The notes beneath the pieces were generated by a model. That model did no database searches, was not told the DNA's origin, and worked only from the letters and a program-made list of their open reading frames with translations. 64,000 nucleotides of DNA. Origin: Chryseobacterium tructae. GTDB lineage: Bacteria > Bacteroidota > Bacteroidia > Flavobacteriales > Weeksellaceae. Position 1 is the stretch's first letter. Each line of letters begins with the position of its first letter. The position numbers were made by a program, and so were the translations under genes. Location: the NCBI RefSeq assembly GCF_030409875.1, contig NZ_JAUFQR010000002.1, positions 69,501-133,500 of the forward strand, written 5' to 3'. Below, piece after piece: positions 1-9,470 of the stretch.

Positions 1-61
1 TTTGGGCGCTGGAGAGAAACGAAAGCCCTAAAAATAAAAGAATAATTAGCTTTTTGTACAT
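1..61 (-). CDS. Start of a secreted protein gene (cut by window edge)
   Basis: Reading leftwards from an ATG at 61, the 20 visible codons encode MYKKLIILLFLGLSFLSSAQ. This is a lysine-rich start, a hydrophobic core and a small-residue end typical of a flavobacterial Sec signal peptide. The rest lies outside the window, so function cannot be given. It follows clpB on the same strand beyond the clpB terminator, so it is probably a separate transcription unit. Confidence 0.6.
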   Translation of the reverse strand, partial: MYKKLIILLFLGLSFLSSAQ

Positions 62-95
62 GATTATAATTTTACTCTAAATTATCGAAAAAAAA

Positions 96-126
96 TAAGT
101 GCCGCAGATTTTCTCTACAGCACTTA
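96..126 (-). terminator. Terminator of clpB
   Basis: TAAGTGC (96-102) pairs with GCACTTA (120-126), with extra AGA/TCT pairing inside. Read on the minus strand the hairpin is followed by a run of T (the A tract at 88-95). It lies about 40 bases past the clpB stop. Confidence 0.7.
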
Positions 127-167
127 TCTACAAAAATTAATATATGAAAAAAAACTATTTTATTCTT

Positions 168-2760
168 TTATTGTTCAGTCGGTCTGAATACTAATCCTGT
201 TTCCACAAAGTAATCCAGCGTAATTCTGTCACCATCATTTACATTTCCTGCAAGGATTTCTTTGGACAGTTTATTCAATACTTCCTGTTGAATAACTCTT
301 TTTAAAGGTCGTGCTCCAAATGCCGGATCATATCCTTTATTCATCAGATAATCTACTGCATCCTGAGTGAAAGTCATGATGATATTACGTTTGGCTAACA
401 TCTCATTGAAGCCTCTCAACTGATACTGAACGATTTTTCCAATTTCTTTCTTTTTTAAAGGCTGGAACAGTACAATCTCATCAATTCTGTTCAGGAATTC
501 CGGTCTTAATGTTTGCTTTAAAAGATCGAAAACCTGATCTTTGGTTTTATCCACAATCTCATCCTGATTTTCCTCAGTTAAGTTTTCAAAATTCTCCTGA
601 ATAAGGTGAGAACCTAAATTCGAGGTCATAATGATGATTGAATTTTTGAAATTTACTACACGGCCTTTATTATCTGTTAAACGACCGTCATCCAAAACCT
701 GAAGCAAAGTGTTGAAAACATCAGGATGTGCTTTTTCAATCTCATCTAAAAGTACTACTGAATAAGGTCTTCTTCTTACGGCCTCAGTCAATTGCCCGCC
801 CTCATCATATCCAACATATCCCGGAGGAGCTCCTACCAATCTGGAAACGCTGTGACGTTCCTGATATTCACTCATATCAATCCTGGTCATATTGTTTTCA
901 TCATCAAATAAGAATTCAGCTAATGCTTTTGCAAGCTCAGTTTTACCTACACCAGTTGTTCCTAAGAATAAGAAGGATCCGATTGGTTTTTTATCATCAC
1001 TCAATCCGGCTCTGTTTCTTCTGATGGCATCCGCTACAGCTTCAATGGCTTCATCTTGTCCTACAACTCTATGATGAAGTTCTGTTTCCAGATGTAATAA
1101 TTTATCTCTTTCAGATTGCAGTAACTTGGTGACAGGAATACCTGTCCATTTGCAATGACTTCAGAAATATTTTCAGAAGTTACTTCCTCTTTGATAAGCT
1201 CGTTCTGATGGTTCTGCATTTCCAGTTCCATTTTGGCTAGCTCATCTTCTTTTTCACGAAGTTTTCCATATTGGATTTCCGCTACTTTAGCATAGTCTCC
1301 GGTTCTGGAAGCTCTTTCGGCTTCTAATTTCAGAGATTCAATATCTTTTTTGATCTGAGTAAGATCTTCACTTTTTTGTTTTTCTTTCAGCCATTTTGCA
1401 TTAATCTCATTTCTTTGTTCAGAAATTTTAGAGATATCTTCTTTTAAATGGTCAATCTTGGTTTGGTTGCCTTCTCTTGAAATGGCGGCTAACTCAATTT
1501 CCAACTGCATCAGTCTTCTGTCTAAAACATCCAGTTCTTCTGGTTTGGAATTGATTTCCATTCTTAGTTTAGCAGAAGCCTCGTCGATAAGGTCAATAGC
1601 TTTATCCGGTAAAAATCGGTCTGAAATATACCTTTGAGACATTTCTACAGCCGCAATAATCGCTTCATCTTTGATTCTTACCTTGTGGTGCGCTTCATAT
1701 TTATCTTTAATTCCACGAAGAATGGAAATCGCAGATTCAGTATCCGGTTCTTCCACCATTACTTTCTGGAAACGTCTTTCTAGTGCTTTATCCTTTTCAA
1801 AATACTTTTGGTATTCATTTAAAGTGGTTGCTCCAATAGCTCTTAGCTCACCTCTTGCAAGGGCAGGCTTCAAAATGTTGGCAGCATCCATAGCGCCCTC
1901 ACCACCACCAGCTCCTACTAAAGTGTGGATCTCATCAATGAAAAGAATGATTTGTCCATCCGATTTGATCACTTCATTCACAACAGATTTCAGACGCTCT
2001 TCAAATTCACCTTTATATTTGCCCCGGCGATCAATGCACCCATATCCAATGAATATAATGTTTTATCCATCAGGTTTTCCGGAACATCTCCATTAATAAT
2101 TCTATGGGCAATTCCTTCAGCGATAGCCGTTTTACCTACACCTGGTTCCCCAATGAGGATAGGATTGTTTTTGGTTCTTCTGGAAAGGATCTGTAATACT
2201 CTTCTGATCTCTTCATCACGCCCGATTACCGGATCCAGTTTTCCTTCAGCAGCTAATTCGTTGAAGTTTTTAGCATATTTATTTAAAGATTGGTAAGTCT
2301 CTTCTGAACTTGCAGAAGTCGCTTTGCTTCCTTTTCTTAATTCTTTGATGGCTCCTTCCAATAATTTTTTGGTTACTCCCATATCTTTCAACATCTGAGA
2401 GACTTCAGAGCTTGTTTCTATTAAGGATAACCATAAATGTTCAATCGTTACATATTCATCACCCATTTTTTTAGCGATGTTAGGTGCATCCAGCAATACT
2501 TTGTTTGCTGATTGTGAAAGATAGATATTCCCTCCCTGTACTTTAGGAAGCTTTTCTAAATTTTCACGGTTTCGCTCTCTAACTAAATTGGCATCTGCTT
2601 CAGATTTCTTTAATAGGAAAGGCGATATATTTTCATCCACCTGGAAGATTCCTTCCAGTAAATGTTGAGGTTCTATTTGTTGGTTGCCAAATTCCATTGC
2701 AACTTGTTGAGCTGCCTGAATGGCTTCTTGTGATTTTACAGTATATTGGTTTAAGTTCAT
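168..2760 (-). CDS. clpB: ClpB AAA+ disaggregase (two apparent frameshifts)
   Basis: Hsp104/ClpB-type chaperone that works with DnaK to solubilise aggregated cytoplasmic protein. Visible in order: N-terminal Clp repeat domain (from [15 protein letters not shown]), first AAA domain with Walker A GEPGVGKT, coiled-coil middle domain, second AAA domain with Walker A GTTGVGKT, and C-terminal D2 domain. The frame breaks twice: near 2019-2022, where GCAAATAT should read GCAAAATAT ([12 protein letters not shown]), and near 1148-1151, where GCAAATGG should read GCAAAATGG (AKWTGIPV). Restoring one A at each gives 864 residues, the normal family length. Both look like homopolymer sequencing errors rather than decay, since everything between is conserved. 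Confidence 0.95.
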
Positions 2761-2813
2761 ATTTTCTATATTTTTGGTAATGATTCGTTTAAAGTTCAGT
2801 TTAAAAAAACATC

Positions 2814-2843
2814 AAGAAACTAAATTTTAAGGCTCAGTTTCTT
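2814..2843. promoter_or_regulatory. Inverted repeat upstream of clpB
   Basis: AAGAAACT (2814-2821) and AGTTTCTT (2836-2843) are perfect 8-base arms around a 14-base spacer, about 55 bases upstream of the clpB start. It could be an operator or a hairpin in the clpB leader. No heat-shock element that I can name is recognised. Confidence 0.35.
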
Positions 2844-3103
2844 AATGCCTATCAATTATTTAATCATGTAATCGATGACTGTATCGCAAAAATCGTTCAA
2901 TTATTAAATTTACAAAAAATTAGGACAAAATTTCCGGATTATGTATTTTTAACGATAATTTAACTTGACAAAATTTCCGATTCTTTATAATTTTCTTTGA
3001 AGTTGATGAGCAATTCGTCAGTTCAGAGAAGAAAAATATTGAAACGGAATTTGGATATCAACGAATTTGCTAGATTGCAACTCTCAATTTATTTCAGAAT
3101 AAC

Positions 3104-3111
3104 TACTTTTG
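3104..3111 (+). promoter_or_regulatory. -7 element of the TetR-type regulator
   Basis: TACTTTTG matches the Bacteroidota -7 consensus TAnnTTTG exactly and ends 12 bases before the ATG at 3123. No well-spaced -33 TTTG is evident. The position argues that translation starts at 3123 and not at the upstream in-frame codon at 2997. Confidence 0.45.
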
Positions 3112-3122
3112 CATTTTTACAG

Positions 3123-3701
3123 ATGGAACTTAAAGAAAAACAAAGGAAAATATTAGACGTAGCAGTAGAGCTTTTCAAGGAGAAAGGCTATATGGGGAGC
3201 TCGGTAAGAGATCTGGCTACGAAGCTTAATATCAAAGCAGCATCGCTGTATGCACACATCCGTTCAAAGGAAGAAATTCTGGAATGGGTTTGTTTTGGTA
3301 TTGCACAGGAGTTTTTCGATGAGCTTCAGAAAGTAAAAAATACGAATATTGCTCCAAGGGAAAAACTAGATCTGTTTTTGGATAAACATTTATCGGTTGT
3401 TCTTAAAAACCGTGATGTTACCCACATTTATTCTATAGAATGGAGACATCTGGAAGAAAGGCTTCCAGAATTCATAGAGCTAAGAAAGAATTATCAACAG
3501 GAAGTGGAACAACTGATTTCCGAAATCTATCAGGCAGAAAATTGGGAATTGAAGTCCCCATCATTTACGACAAGATTCATTCTTCATACTCTAAATAATT
3601 CGTATTTCTGGTTCAAAAGAAGTAGTGATTCTACTGATGAAATCACTGAGGAAATAAGGGATAAGATTCTTTTTGGACTTCTAGGGAACCAAAATAAATA
3701 A
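3123..3701 (+). CDS. TetR/AcrR-family regulator, probable paa repressor
   Basis: A 192-residue TetR-like regulator. Residues about 5-50 form the helix-turn-helix (KILDVAVELFKEKGY, then SSVRDLATKLNIKAASLYAHI); the rest is the helical ligand domain. An upstream in-frame start at 2997 would add 42 poorly conserved-looking residues; 3123 begins exactly at the domain and follows a -7 element. It sits upstream of and parallel to paaK, with two TTAGTTA-type palindromes in between. It therefore probably represses the paa genes and is released by an aromatic or fatty acyl-CoA, as PaaR-type TetR proteins are. The ligand is inferred from context. Confidence 0.85.
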   Translation: MELKEKQRKILDVAVELFKEKGYMGSSVRDLATKLNIKAASLYAHIRSKEEILEWVCFGIAQEFFDELQKVKNTNIAPREKLDLFLDKHLSVVLKNRDVTHIYSIEWRHLEERLPEFIELRKNYQQEVEQLISEIYQAENWELKSPSFTTRFILHTLNNSYFWFKRSSDSTDEITEEIRDKILFGLLGNQNK

Positions 3702-3725
3702 AATATTCTCTGTCATTATTTCAAT

Positions 3726-3745
3726 TTAACTAACACATTAGTTAA
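3726..3745. promoter_or_regulatory. Candidate TetR-type operator 1
   Basis: Perfect inverted repeat TTAACTAA-CACA-TTAGTTAA, 25 bases after the regulator stop. It shares the CTAA...TTAG core with the palindrome at 3950-3963. Confidence 0.5.
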
Positions 3746-3914
3746 CATTCCGAACTCCACTTCGTTCCGCTCTGAATGACAATCAGTAAGGATATAAGTA
3801 ATTGGTAAAGGTTCAAATATACCTTTTAATATTGCTATTGAGTCTATGGTCATTCCGTGCCATTTTCAAATCAGTTATTTAGAATCATTCAAAATATGAC
3901 GAAAATCATAAAAA

Positions 3915-3946
3915 TTTTGTCAGCTTCCAAAATCTTTTTAAATTTA
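3915..3946 (+). promoter_or_regulatory. Candidate paaK promoter
   Basis: TTTTG at 3915-3919 and TAAATTTA at 3939-3946 (one mismatch to TAnnTTTG) are separated by 19 bases. Transcription would begin near 3953, inside the palindrome at 3950-3963, so a bound repressor would block initiation. Confidence 0.45.
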
Positions 3947-3949
3947 CAC

Positions 3950-3963
3950 CTAACAAATGTTAG
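3950..3963. promoter_or_regulatory. Candidate TetR-type operator 2, over the paaK start site
   Basis: Perfect palindrome CTAACA-AA-TGTTAG. It covers the predicted transcription start and the first possible ATG (3957), which favours the ATG at 3972 as the real paaK start. Confidence 0.55.
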
Positions 3964-3971
3964 TTAGTTTT

Positions 3972-5288
3972 ATGGATTTTTCAGTTGAATATCTGGAGCT
4001 GGGTCAATTGAGACAGCTTCAATCCGACCGGTTAGTAAATCTCATGGGTTATCTGAACGAGAGATCGGAATTTTATAGAAGAAAGTTTGATGAATTGCAG
4101 ATCTCCCCACAGGATATAAGGTCAATTGAGGATATCACGAAACTTCCAATTACTTACAAACAGGACTTAAGAGACAATTATCCATTCGGTTTATTTACAG
4201 TTCCTAAAGATGAATTACAGAGAATTCACTGTTCAAGTGGAACTACGGGAAAACCAACAGTGGTGGGATATACTAAAGAAGATGTAAGCCTGTTCAGTGA
4301 AGTGGTGGCGAGATCACTACATGCTGCTGGTGCAAGGCCGGGAATGCAATTACATAACGCTTATGGTTATGGGATCTTTACAGGTGGATTAGGACTTCAT
4401 TATGGTGCAGAAATGTTAGGAATGAGTGTTCTTCCTATTTCAGGAGGAATGACGGCCAGACAAGTGGATCTTATTGTAGATTTTAAGCCGGAAGTGATCT
4501 GCTGTTCTCCATCTTACGCTTTGACCATTGCGGATGAATTTGCTAAAAGAGGGATTTCTGCCGATGAAATAAGTTTAAAGTATGCCGTATTAGGATCAGA
4601 ACCATGGACAGAGATTATCAGAGGTCATATCGAAGAAAGGTTAGGAGTTCATGCCACCAATATTTATGGATTGAGTGAAATTATTGGGCCAGGAGTTTCT
4701 ATGGAAGATTTTGAAGAAAAAGGTGGAGCTTACATTTGGGAAGACCATTTTTATCCTGAGATCTTAGACCCAATTACGAAGCAGCCAGTTCCTTTCGGGG
4801 AAGAAGGGGTGTTGGTGATTACCACTTTAACAAAAAAAGCAATGCCACTTCTGCGTTATTGGACGAATGATATTACAAGTCTTTATTACGATGAAAATGC
4901 TAAACGAACATTGGTGAAAATGAAACCGATCATTGGCAGAGCAGATGATATGCTGATCGTAAGAGGAGTAAATGTATATCCAAGCCAGATTGAAGAGGCA
5001 TTTTCTCATGTGAAAGGAGTGGTTCCCAATTATTATTTAACCCCAATTGAAAAAGAACATATGTGCGTAGCTTTGGATATTGATGTTGAAATTGATGATG
5101 AGCTTGTAAATGCTCAAAAAATTAAAGCAGATACCGATGATTATTTTAATTTTGTCGGAAGCTTCGGGAAAAATATTGAAAACGAAATCAAAAAGAGAGT
5201 AGGGATCACTACAAAGGTTAAAGTGCACGCCCAGGATAGCCTGCCAAAATGCGAAGGTGGAAAAATTAATAGAATACTAAAAAAATAA
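3972..5288 (+). CDS. paaK: Phenylacetate-CoA ligase PaaK
   Basis: Activates phenylacetate with ATP and CoA to phenylacetyl-CoA, the first step of the aerobic hybrid pathway. ANL-superfamily enzyme of 438 residues from 3972. Visible are the AMP-binding loop SSGTTGKPTVVGYT, the motif YGLSEIIGPG, and the C-terminal GRADDMLIVRGVNVYP hinge and SLPKCEGGKINRI region. An in-frame ATG at 3957 would add five residues, but it lies in the predicted operator. The stop overlaps the next start by one base (TAATG), so paaK and paaE are translationally coupled. Confidence 0.95.
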   Translation: MDFSVEYLELGQLRQLQSDRLVNLMGYLNERSEFYRRKFDELQISPQDIRSIEDITKLPITYKQDLRDNYPFGLFTVPKDELQRIHCSSGTTGKPTVVGYTKEDVSLFSEVVARSLHAAGARPGMQLHNAYGYGIFTGGLGLHYGAEMLGMSVLPISGGMTARQVDLIVDFKPEVICCSPSYALTIADEFAKRGISADEISLKYAVLGSEPWTEIIRGHIEERLGVHATNIYGLSEIIGPGVSMEDFEEKGGAYIWEDHFYPEILDPITKQPVPFGEEGVLVITTLTKKAMPLLRYWTNDITSLYYDENAKRTLVKMKPIIGRADDMLIVRGVNVYPSQIEEAFSHVKGVVPNYYLTPIEKEHMCVALDIDVEIDDELVNAQKIKADTDDYFNFVGSFGKNIENEIKKRVGITTKVKVHAQDSLPKCEGGKINRILKK

Positions 5289-6372
5289 TGAATTCATTTT
5301 ATAAACTTAAAACTGTAAAGGTTCAGAAGGATACTTCAGATGCGGTAAATGTTGCTGTAGAGATTCCTGAAGAATTGAAAGACAAGTTCAGGTTCAAACA
5401 AGGACAGTATCTTAATTTCCGAATGATGATCAACGGAAATGAAGAAAGACGTTCTTATTCTATCTGTAATGCTCCAAGTGAAAAAGGCAATACACTGGAA
5501 GTTTTGGTGAAATTGTTGGAAAACGGAAAAGTATCCGGGTATTTCAATGAACATCTTCATATGGATGAAATGTTGGAAGTAATGCCTCCAATGGGTGGTT
5601 TCAATACTTCCTATCACCCAACTAATGTGAAGACTTACGTAGGATTGGCTGCGGGAAGCGGAATTACTCCGGTTTGTCTAATATTAAAGAAAGTCTTTAT
5701 CAGGAACCTAGCAGTAATGCTTATCTGTTTTACAGTAACAGAAGCATGAATCATGTTTTAAGAAAAGCTGAAATTGATAAGCTGGTGGAACAGTTCAACG
5801 GAAGGCTTAAAGTGATTTATCTGGTAAGCCGTGAAAAACATGAAGATCCGGTTTTTGAAGGAAGAATTTCTCCTGAAAAGTTAGATCAGTTGTTTGAAAG
5901 ATATACAGAGGTTGATGTAAAAGAAGCTACTTATTTTATTTGTGGTCCTTCAGAAATGATCAAAGGGATTGCAGATTATTTAAAGAAAGATAAAAAAGTA
6001 CCTGCTATTCAGGTTCTATTTGAATATTTCACAGCTCCCGATGAAGAGAATACAGAAGAAATGAGTGATGAATTCAAAGCTATTGCCAATATTGAAAGTA
6101 TGGTGACAGTGATTATTGATGATGATGAATATTCATTCCACCTTAATTCCAAAAAAGAGAGTATCTTAGATAAAGCATTGAAAGACAATCTTCCTGTGCC
6201 TTTTGCTTGTAAAGGAGGAGTGTGTTGTACGTGTAAAGCGGAAGTTTTAGAAGGAGAAGTTTTTATGGAGAAAAACTACGCACTTACCGAAGACGAAGTC
6301 GCGAGAGGTTTCGTTCTTACCTGTCAATGTCACCCGACAACGAATGTGGTGATGCTTAATTATGATGTTTAA
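5288..6372 (+). CDS. paaE: Phenylacetyl-CoA epoxidase reductase PaaE (one apparent frameshift)
   Basis: Passes electrons from NADPH through FAD and a plant-type 2Fe-2S cluster to the PaaABC oxygenase. The N-terminal half holds the FAD site (RRSYSICNAPSE) and nucleotide fold (GLAAGSGITPV); the C-terminal ferredoxin domain has the cluster motif CKGGVCCTC with a later Cys in LTCQCH. The frame breaks at 5673-5675: GGTTTGTCT should read GGTTTTGTCT, restoring GITPVLSNIKESLY. With one added T the protein is 361 residues, normal for PaaE. Gene order paaK-paaE-paaABC differs from the E. coli paaABCDE order. Confidence 0.93.
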
Positions 6373-6458
6373 AAATTTAATGTAACAATGTAACAATTTA
6401 CCAGTGTAATGATCATTGGTACATTGCTAGACTGATACATTGCTAAATTGAAAAAATT
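6373..6458. repeat. Palindromic word-repeat spacer, paaE-paaA
   Basis: Imperfect inverted repeat built from short words (AATGTAACAATGTAACA on the left; ACATTGCTA..ACATTGCTAAATT on the right). The two arms are near reverse complements around ATGATCATTG. Nothing coding is seen. Confidence 0.6.
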
Positions 6459-7397
6459 ATGGACTTAGAAAAATTTGTTCAATACGTTCACGAAGAAAAT
6501 AAAGTAGAACCTAAAGATGTAATGCCTGATGATTACAGGAAATTATTGGTTCGTCAGATTTCACAGCACGCCCATTCTGAAATTGTGGGAATGTTGCCGG
6601 AAGCAAACTGGATTTCCAGAGCGCCTTCATTGAGAAGAAAAATGGCTCTTCTGGCTAAAGTTCAGGATGAAGCAGGACATGGTTTATACCTTTACTCTGC
6701 GACTGAAACTTTAGGAAACGGAAGCATCAGAGCAGACAGAGATGCTACTTACGACGATATGTTGGAAGGAAAAGCAAAATACTCGAGTATCTTCAATTAT
6801 CCAACATTAAGCTGGGCTGATATCGGTGCTATCGGTTGGTTGGTAGATGGTGCTGCCATCATGAATCAGGTAATGCTGATGGGAAATTCTTATGGTCCCT
6901 ATTCAAGAGCAATGGTGAAGATCTGTAAAGAAGAATCTTTTCACCAAAGACAAGGGTATGAGATTTTAATGGCACTTTGCCGTGGTACCAAACAACAAAA
7001 AGAAATGGCTCAGGCCTCGTTAAATCGTTTTTGGTGGCCGGCTTTAATGATGTTTGGTCCTAATGATGACAGCTCACCAAACTCGAAAATTTCTATGAAT
7101 TACCGAGTAAAAAGAGAAAGTAATGACAATCTTCGTCAAAGATTCATTGATGTTACTGTTTCTCAGGCTGAGTTCTTAGGATTAACGATTCCTGATAACG
7201 ATTTGAAATGGAATGAGGAAAGACAACATTATGATTTTGGAGAGCTTCCGTGGGGAGAATTTATGGAAATCTTAAAAGGAAACGGCCCTTGTAATAAGAA
7301 GCGTATCGAAACCAAGAGAAAAGCACAAAGAGAAAACTCCTGGGTAAAAGAAGCGGCAATAGCTTTTGCAGAGAAACAACAAAAAGAAGTAATATAA
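6459..7397 (+). CDS. paaA: Phenylacetyl-CoA 1,2-epoxidase catalytic subunit PaaA
   Basis: Diiron subunit that inserts one oxygen atom into the phenylacetyl-CoA ring, forming the 1,2-epoxide with PaaC as structural partner. The 312 residues include the carboxylate/histidine iron ligand motifs EAGHG (in [13 protein letters not shown]) and [12 protein letters not shown] characteristic of PaaA, and the segment [16 protein letters not shown] near the start. No frame break is present. It starts 86 bases after paaE across a palindromic spacer, and precedes paaB and paaC as in other paa operons. Confidence 0.96.
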   Translation: MDLEKFVQYVHEENKVEPKDVMPDDYRKLLVRQISQHAHSEIVGMLPEANWISRAPSLRRKMALLAKVQDEAGHGLYLYSATETLGNGSIRADRDATYDDMLEGKAKYSSIFNYPTLSWADIGAIGWLVDGAAIMNQVMLMGNSYGPYSRAMVKICKEESFHQRQGYEILMALCRGTKQQKEMAQASLNRFWWPALMMFGPNDDSSPNSKISMNYRVKRESNDNLRQRFIDVTVSQAEFLGLTIPDNDLKWNEERQHYDFGELPWGEFMEILKGNGPCNKKRIETKRKAQRENSWVKEAAIAFAEKQQKEVI

Positions 7398-7520
7398 TTT
7401 GAAAATGTGCTAATTTGAAAATTTGAAAATGACTTTAACCACGTTATTTATGCTCAAATTTTCAATGAACACGATTCATCAATTTTCAAATTAACCAATT
7501 TTCAAATTTTCAAATTAATT
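7398..7520. repeat. Palindromic word-repeat spacer, paaA-paaB
   Basis: Left arm has tandem AATTTGAAAA words, right arm tandem TTTTCAAATT words; together they make a long imperfect inverted repeat around a central unique part near 7435-7460. It belongs to the same word family as the spacers at 12115, 12943 and 14257. Confidence 0.65.
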
Positions 7521-7802
7521 ATGGCAAATTTAGATATGTGGGAAGTGTTTATTCAGACTAAACCGGGATTATCTCACAAACATGTTGGAATTGTACAGGC
7601 ACCAACAGCAGAAATGGCTTTGCAAAACGCAAGAGACGTTTATACAAGAAGAAAAGAAGGAACTTCTGTTTGGGTTGTTCCAAGTAAATATATAGTGACT
7701 TCAGAAGGAATAGATAAAGAAGCTTTCTTTGATCCTGCAGATGACAAACTATACCGTCACCCGACTTTCTACGATATTCCAAACGATGTAAAAAATATGT
7801 AA
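7521..7802 (+). CDS. paaB: Phenylacetyl-CoA epoxidase subunit PaaB
   Basis: Small subunit of the PaaABCE monooxygenase, thought to bridge the PaaAC core and the reductase. 93 residues, typical size. Characteristic stretches are WEVFIQTKPGLSHKHVG near the start, ALQNARDVYTRR, and VWVVPSKYI. It is flanked by paaA and paaC with palindromic spacers on both sides, and the frame is clean. Confidence 0.95.
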   Translation: MANLDMWEVFIQTKPGLSHKHVGIVQAPTAEMALQNARDVYTRRKEGTSVWVVPSKYIVTSEGIDKEAFFDPADDKLYRHPTFYDIPNDVKNM

Positions 7803-7805
7803 TAA

Positions 7806-7896
7806 GACTTCGAGATAATAGACGAATAGATAAAAGACGTTAAAGTTTACCTATCTATTATCTATCCGTCTATTATCTATTGGTCTTCAAATCTAT
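7806..7896. repeat. Palindromic word-repeat spacer, paaB-paaC
   Basis: AGATAATAGACGAATAGATAA on the left is the imperfect reverse complement of TTATCTATCCGTCTATTATC on the right, and AAGAC/GTCTT close the arms. It uses different words from the other spacers but the same hairpin architecture. Confidence 0.6.
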
Positions 7897-7902
7897 TAAA
7901 CA

Positions 7903-8651
7903 ATGAATCCATTATATAATTATTTATTAAACTTGCAGACGACAGTTTCATTATGGGACAGCGTTTATCTGCATGGTGTGGTGAAGGGCCTTACCTGGAG
8001 GAAGATATTGCATTGACAAATATTGCATTGGATGAACTTGGTCAGGCAAATAACTTTTACGTCTATGCTTCAAGAGTAATAGACAATGGTAAAAATGAAG
8101 ATGATATCGCTTTCTTAAGATACGAGCACGAATATGTAAATGCACACTGGACAGAGCTTCCTAATGAAGACTATGCTCAGACGATTCTAAAGGTGTATGT
8201 TTTCTCTGTGTACCAGAAACTGATGTACGAAGCATTATCCAACTCAGCGAATGAAGAGTTGTCAGCCATTGCCCAAAAATCATTAAAAGAAGTAAGATAT
8301 CATTATACTCACGCTGCATCCTGGATGAAAATCTTCGCTCAGGGAACAGAAGAAAGCCGTCAGCGTTTAGAGAAGGCGATCGAAGAAATCTGGGAATATA
8401 CAAAAGGATTATTTGCCAAATCAGAAGGTGAAGATGATCTTGTTGTCTTGAATATTGTTCCTAATGTTGATGAGCTATACAAAGAGTTTGTAGCAATTAC
8501 GGAAAAAGATTTCCAAAGTTTTGATTTGGAATATCCAACCAATCCGTTTATGCAACCAAAATCAAGAACAGGGTATCATACGGAATATTTCGGATTTATC
8601 CTTTGCGAGCTTCAGTATATGCAGAGAGCATATCCTGGGTGTACTTGGTAA
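7903..8651 (+). CDS. paaC: Phenylacetyl-CoA epoxidase structural subunit PaaC (one apparent frameshift)
   Basis: Ferritin-fold partner of PaaA without catalytic iron. The ATG at 7903 encodes MNPLYNYLL; then the run at 7929-7931 must be AAAA rather than AAA to continue as KLADDSFIMGQRLSAWCGEGP. With that base the protein is 249 residues, the usual PaaC length. Without it only a start at 7953 remains, which would cut off the first helix. Internal motifs ALDELGQANNFY and EVRYHYTHAASWM are typical of PaaC. Confidence 0.93.
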
Positions 8652-8657
8652 CAGGTC

Positions 8658-9467
8658 ATGAGAAGGATGCTTCTTGGGATATTGATCTTTTTTCTTACAG
8701 CATATGTGATACTATGTGTGGGTGTTTATTTCTATCAGGAGAAAATTATCTTTTATCCTGAAAAATTACCTCAAAATTATAAGTTTAATTTTAGAGATGA
8801 TTTTGAAGAAATAACAATAAGAACAAAAGACGATAAGAGTTTAAATTCAGTTTTATTTAAAGCTGAAGACCCCAAAGGAGTTATCTTTTATCTTCATGGA
8901 AATGGGGGATCAATTAAAGAATGGAGTGAGGTTGCTCAGCTATATAAGAGTATGAACTATGATACATTTATACTTGATTACAGAGGCTATGGAAAAAGTG
9001 AAGGTGAAATTAATAACAAAGCCCAGCTTTTTTCAGATATAGAAGAAGCTTACAGAGAACTTTTAAAAAGATATCCGGAGAACAAGATTATAATTTTAGG
9101 ATACTCAGTAGGAACTGGACTAGCTGCAAAATTAGCATCGAACCATCATGCAAAATTATTGGTTTTACAAGCACCGTATTACAGTATGAAAGATGAAATG
9201 GATCAAAAATTTTCATTTCTACCTAAGTTTTTACTGAAATATAATTTTGAAACCAATGAATATTTAAAAACCGTTCCATCACCTGTTATTCTTTTTCATG
9301 GTGATCAAGATGAGGTCATTCATTATAATGCATCTTTGAAACTTAAAAAGAATTTTAAAAAAGGAGATAGTTTGATTGTATTAAAAGGTCAGGCTCATAA
9401 CGGAATAACAGATAATTTGGACTATCAGAACTCAATGAAAACAATTCTTGATTCTGGTAAAAAATAG
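8658..9467 (+). CDS. Membrane-anchored alpha/beta hydrolase inside the paa operon
   Basis: A 269-residue serine hydrolase of the Bem46/ABHD13-like type. Residues about 5-25 form one hydrophobic anchor (LLGILIFFLTAYVILCVGVYF). The fold shows HGNGG (oxyanion loop), nucleophile elbow GYSVG, the acid in HGDQDEV and the histidine in GQAHNG. It is wedged between paaC (6-base gap) and paaD (3-base gap), so it is co-transcribed. It is not part of any paa operon I know. It might hydrolyse a ring-opened ester, lactone or acyl-CoA side product; the substrate is unknown. Confidence 0.8.
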   Translation: MRRMLLGILIFFLTAYVILCVGVYFYQEKIIFYPEKLPQNYKFNFRDDFEEITIRTKDDKSLNSVLFKAEDPKGVIFYLHGNGGSIKEWSEVAQLYKSMNYDTFILDYRGYGKSEGEINNKAQLFSDIEEAYRELLKRYPENKIIILGYSVGTGLAAKLASNHHAKLLVLQAPYYSMKDEMDQKFSFLPKFLLKYNFETNEYLKTVPSPVILFHGDQDEVIHYNASLKLKKNFKKGDSLIVLKGQAHNGITDNLDYQNSMKTILDSGKK

Positions 9468-9470
9468 AAT

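Noticed and set aside
168..2760. Programmed frameshifting or a clpB pseudogene
   Set aside because: clpB-type housekeeping genes are rarely decayed with all other residues intact, no slippery site with a stimulating structure is seen, and seven more losses of the same type occur in the window.
2997..3122. N-terminal extension of the TetR-type regulator from 2997
   Set aside because: The extra 42 residues precede the helix-turn-helix with no domain sense, and a perfect -7 element at 3104-3111 lies inside them.
3746..3914. REP-like element in the paaK upstream region (CCGAACTCCACTTCGTTCCG)
   Set aside because: The pairing is short and interrupted, and only one copy was noticed in the window.
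3957..3971. ATG at 3957 as the paaK start
   Set aside because: It lies in the candidate operator and at the predicted transcription start; the ATG at 3972 begins at the conserved sequence.
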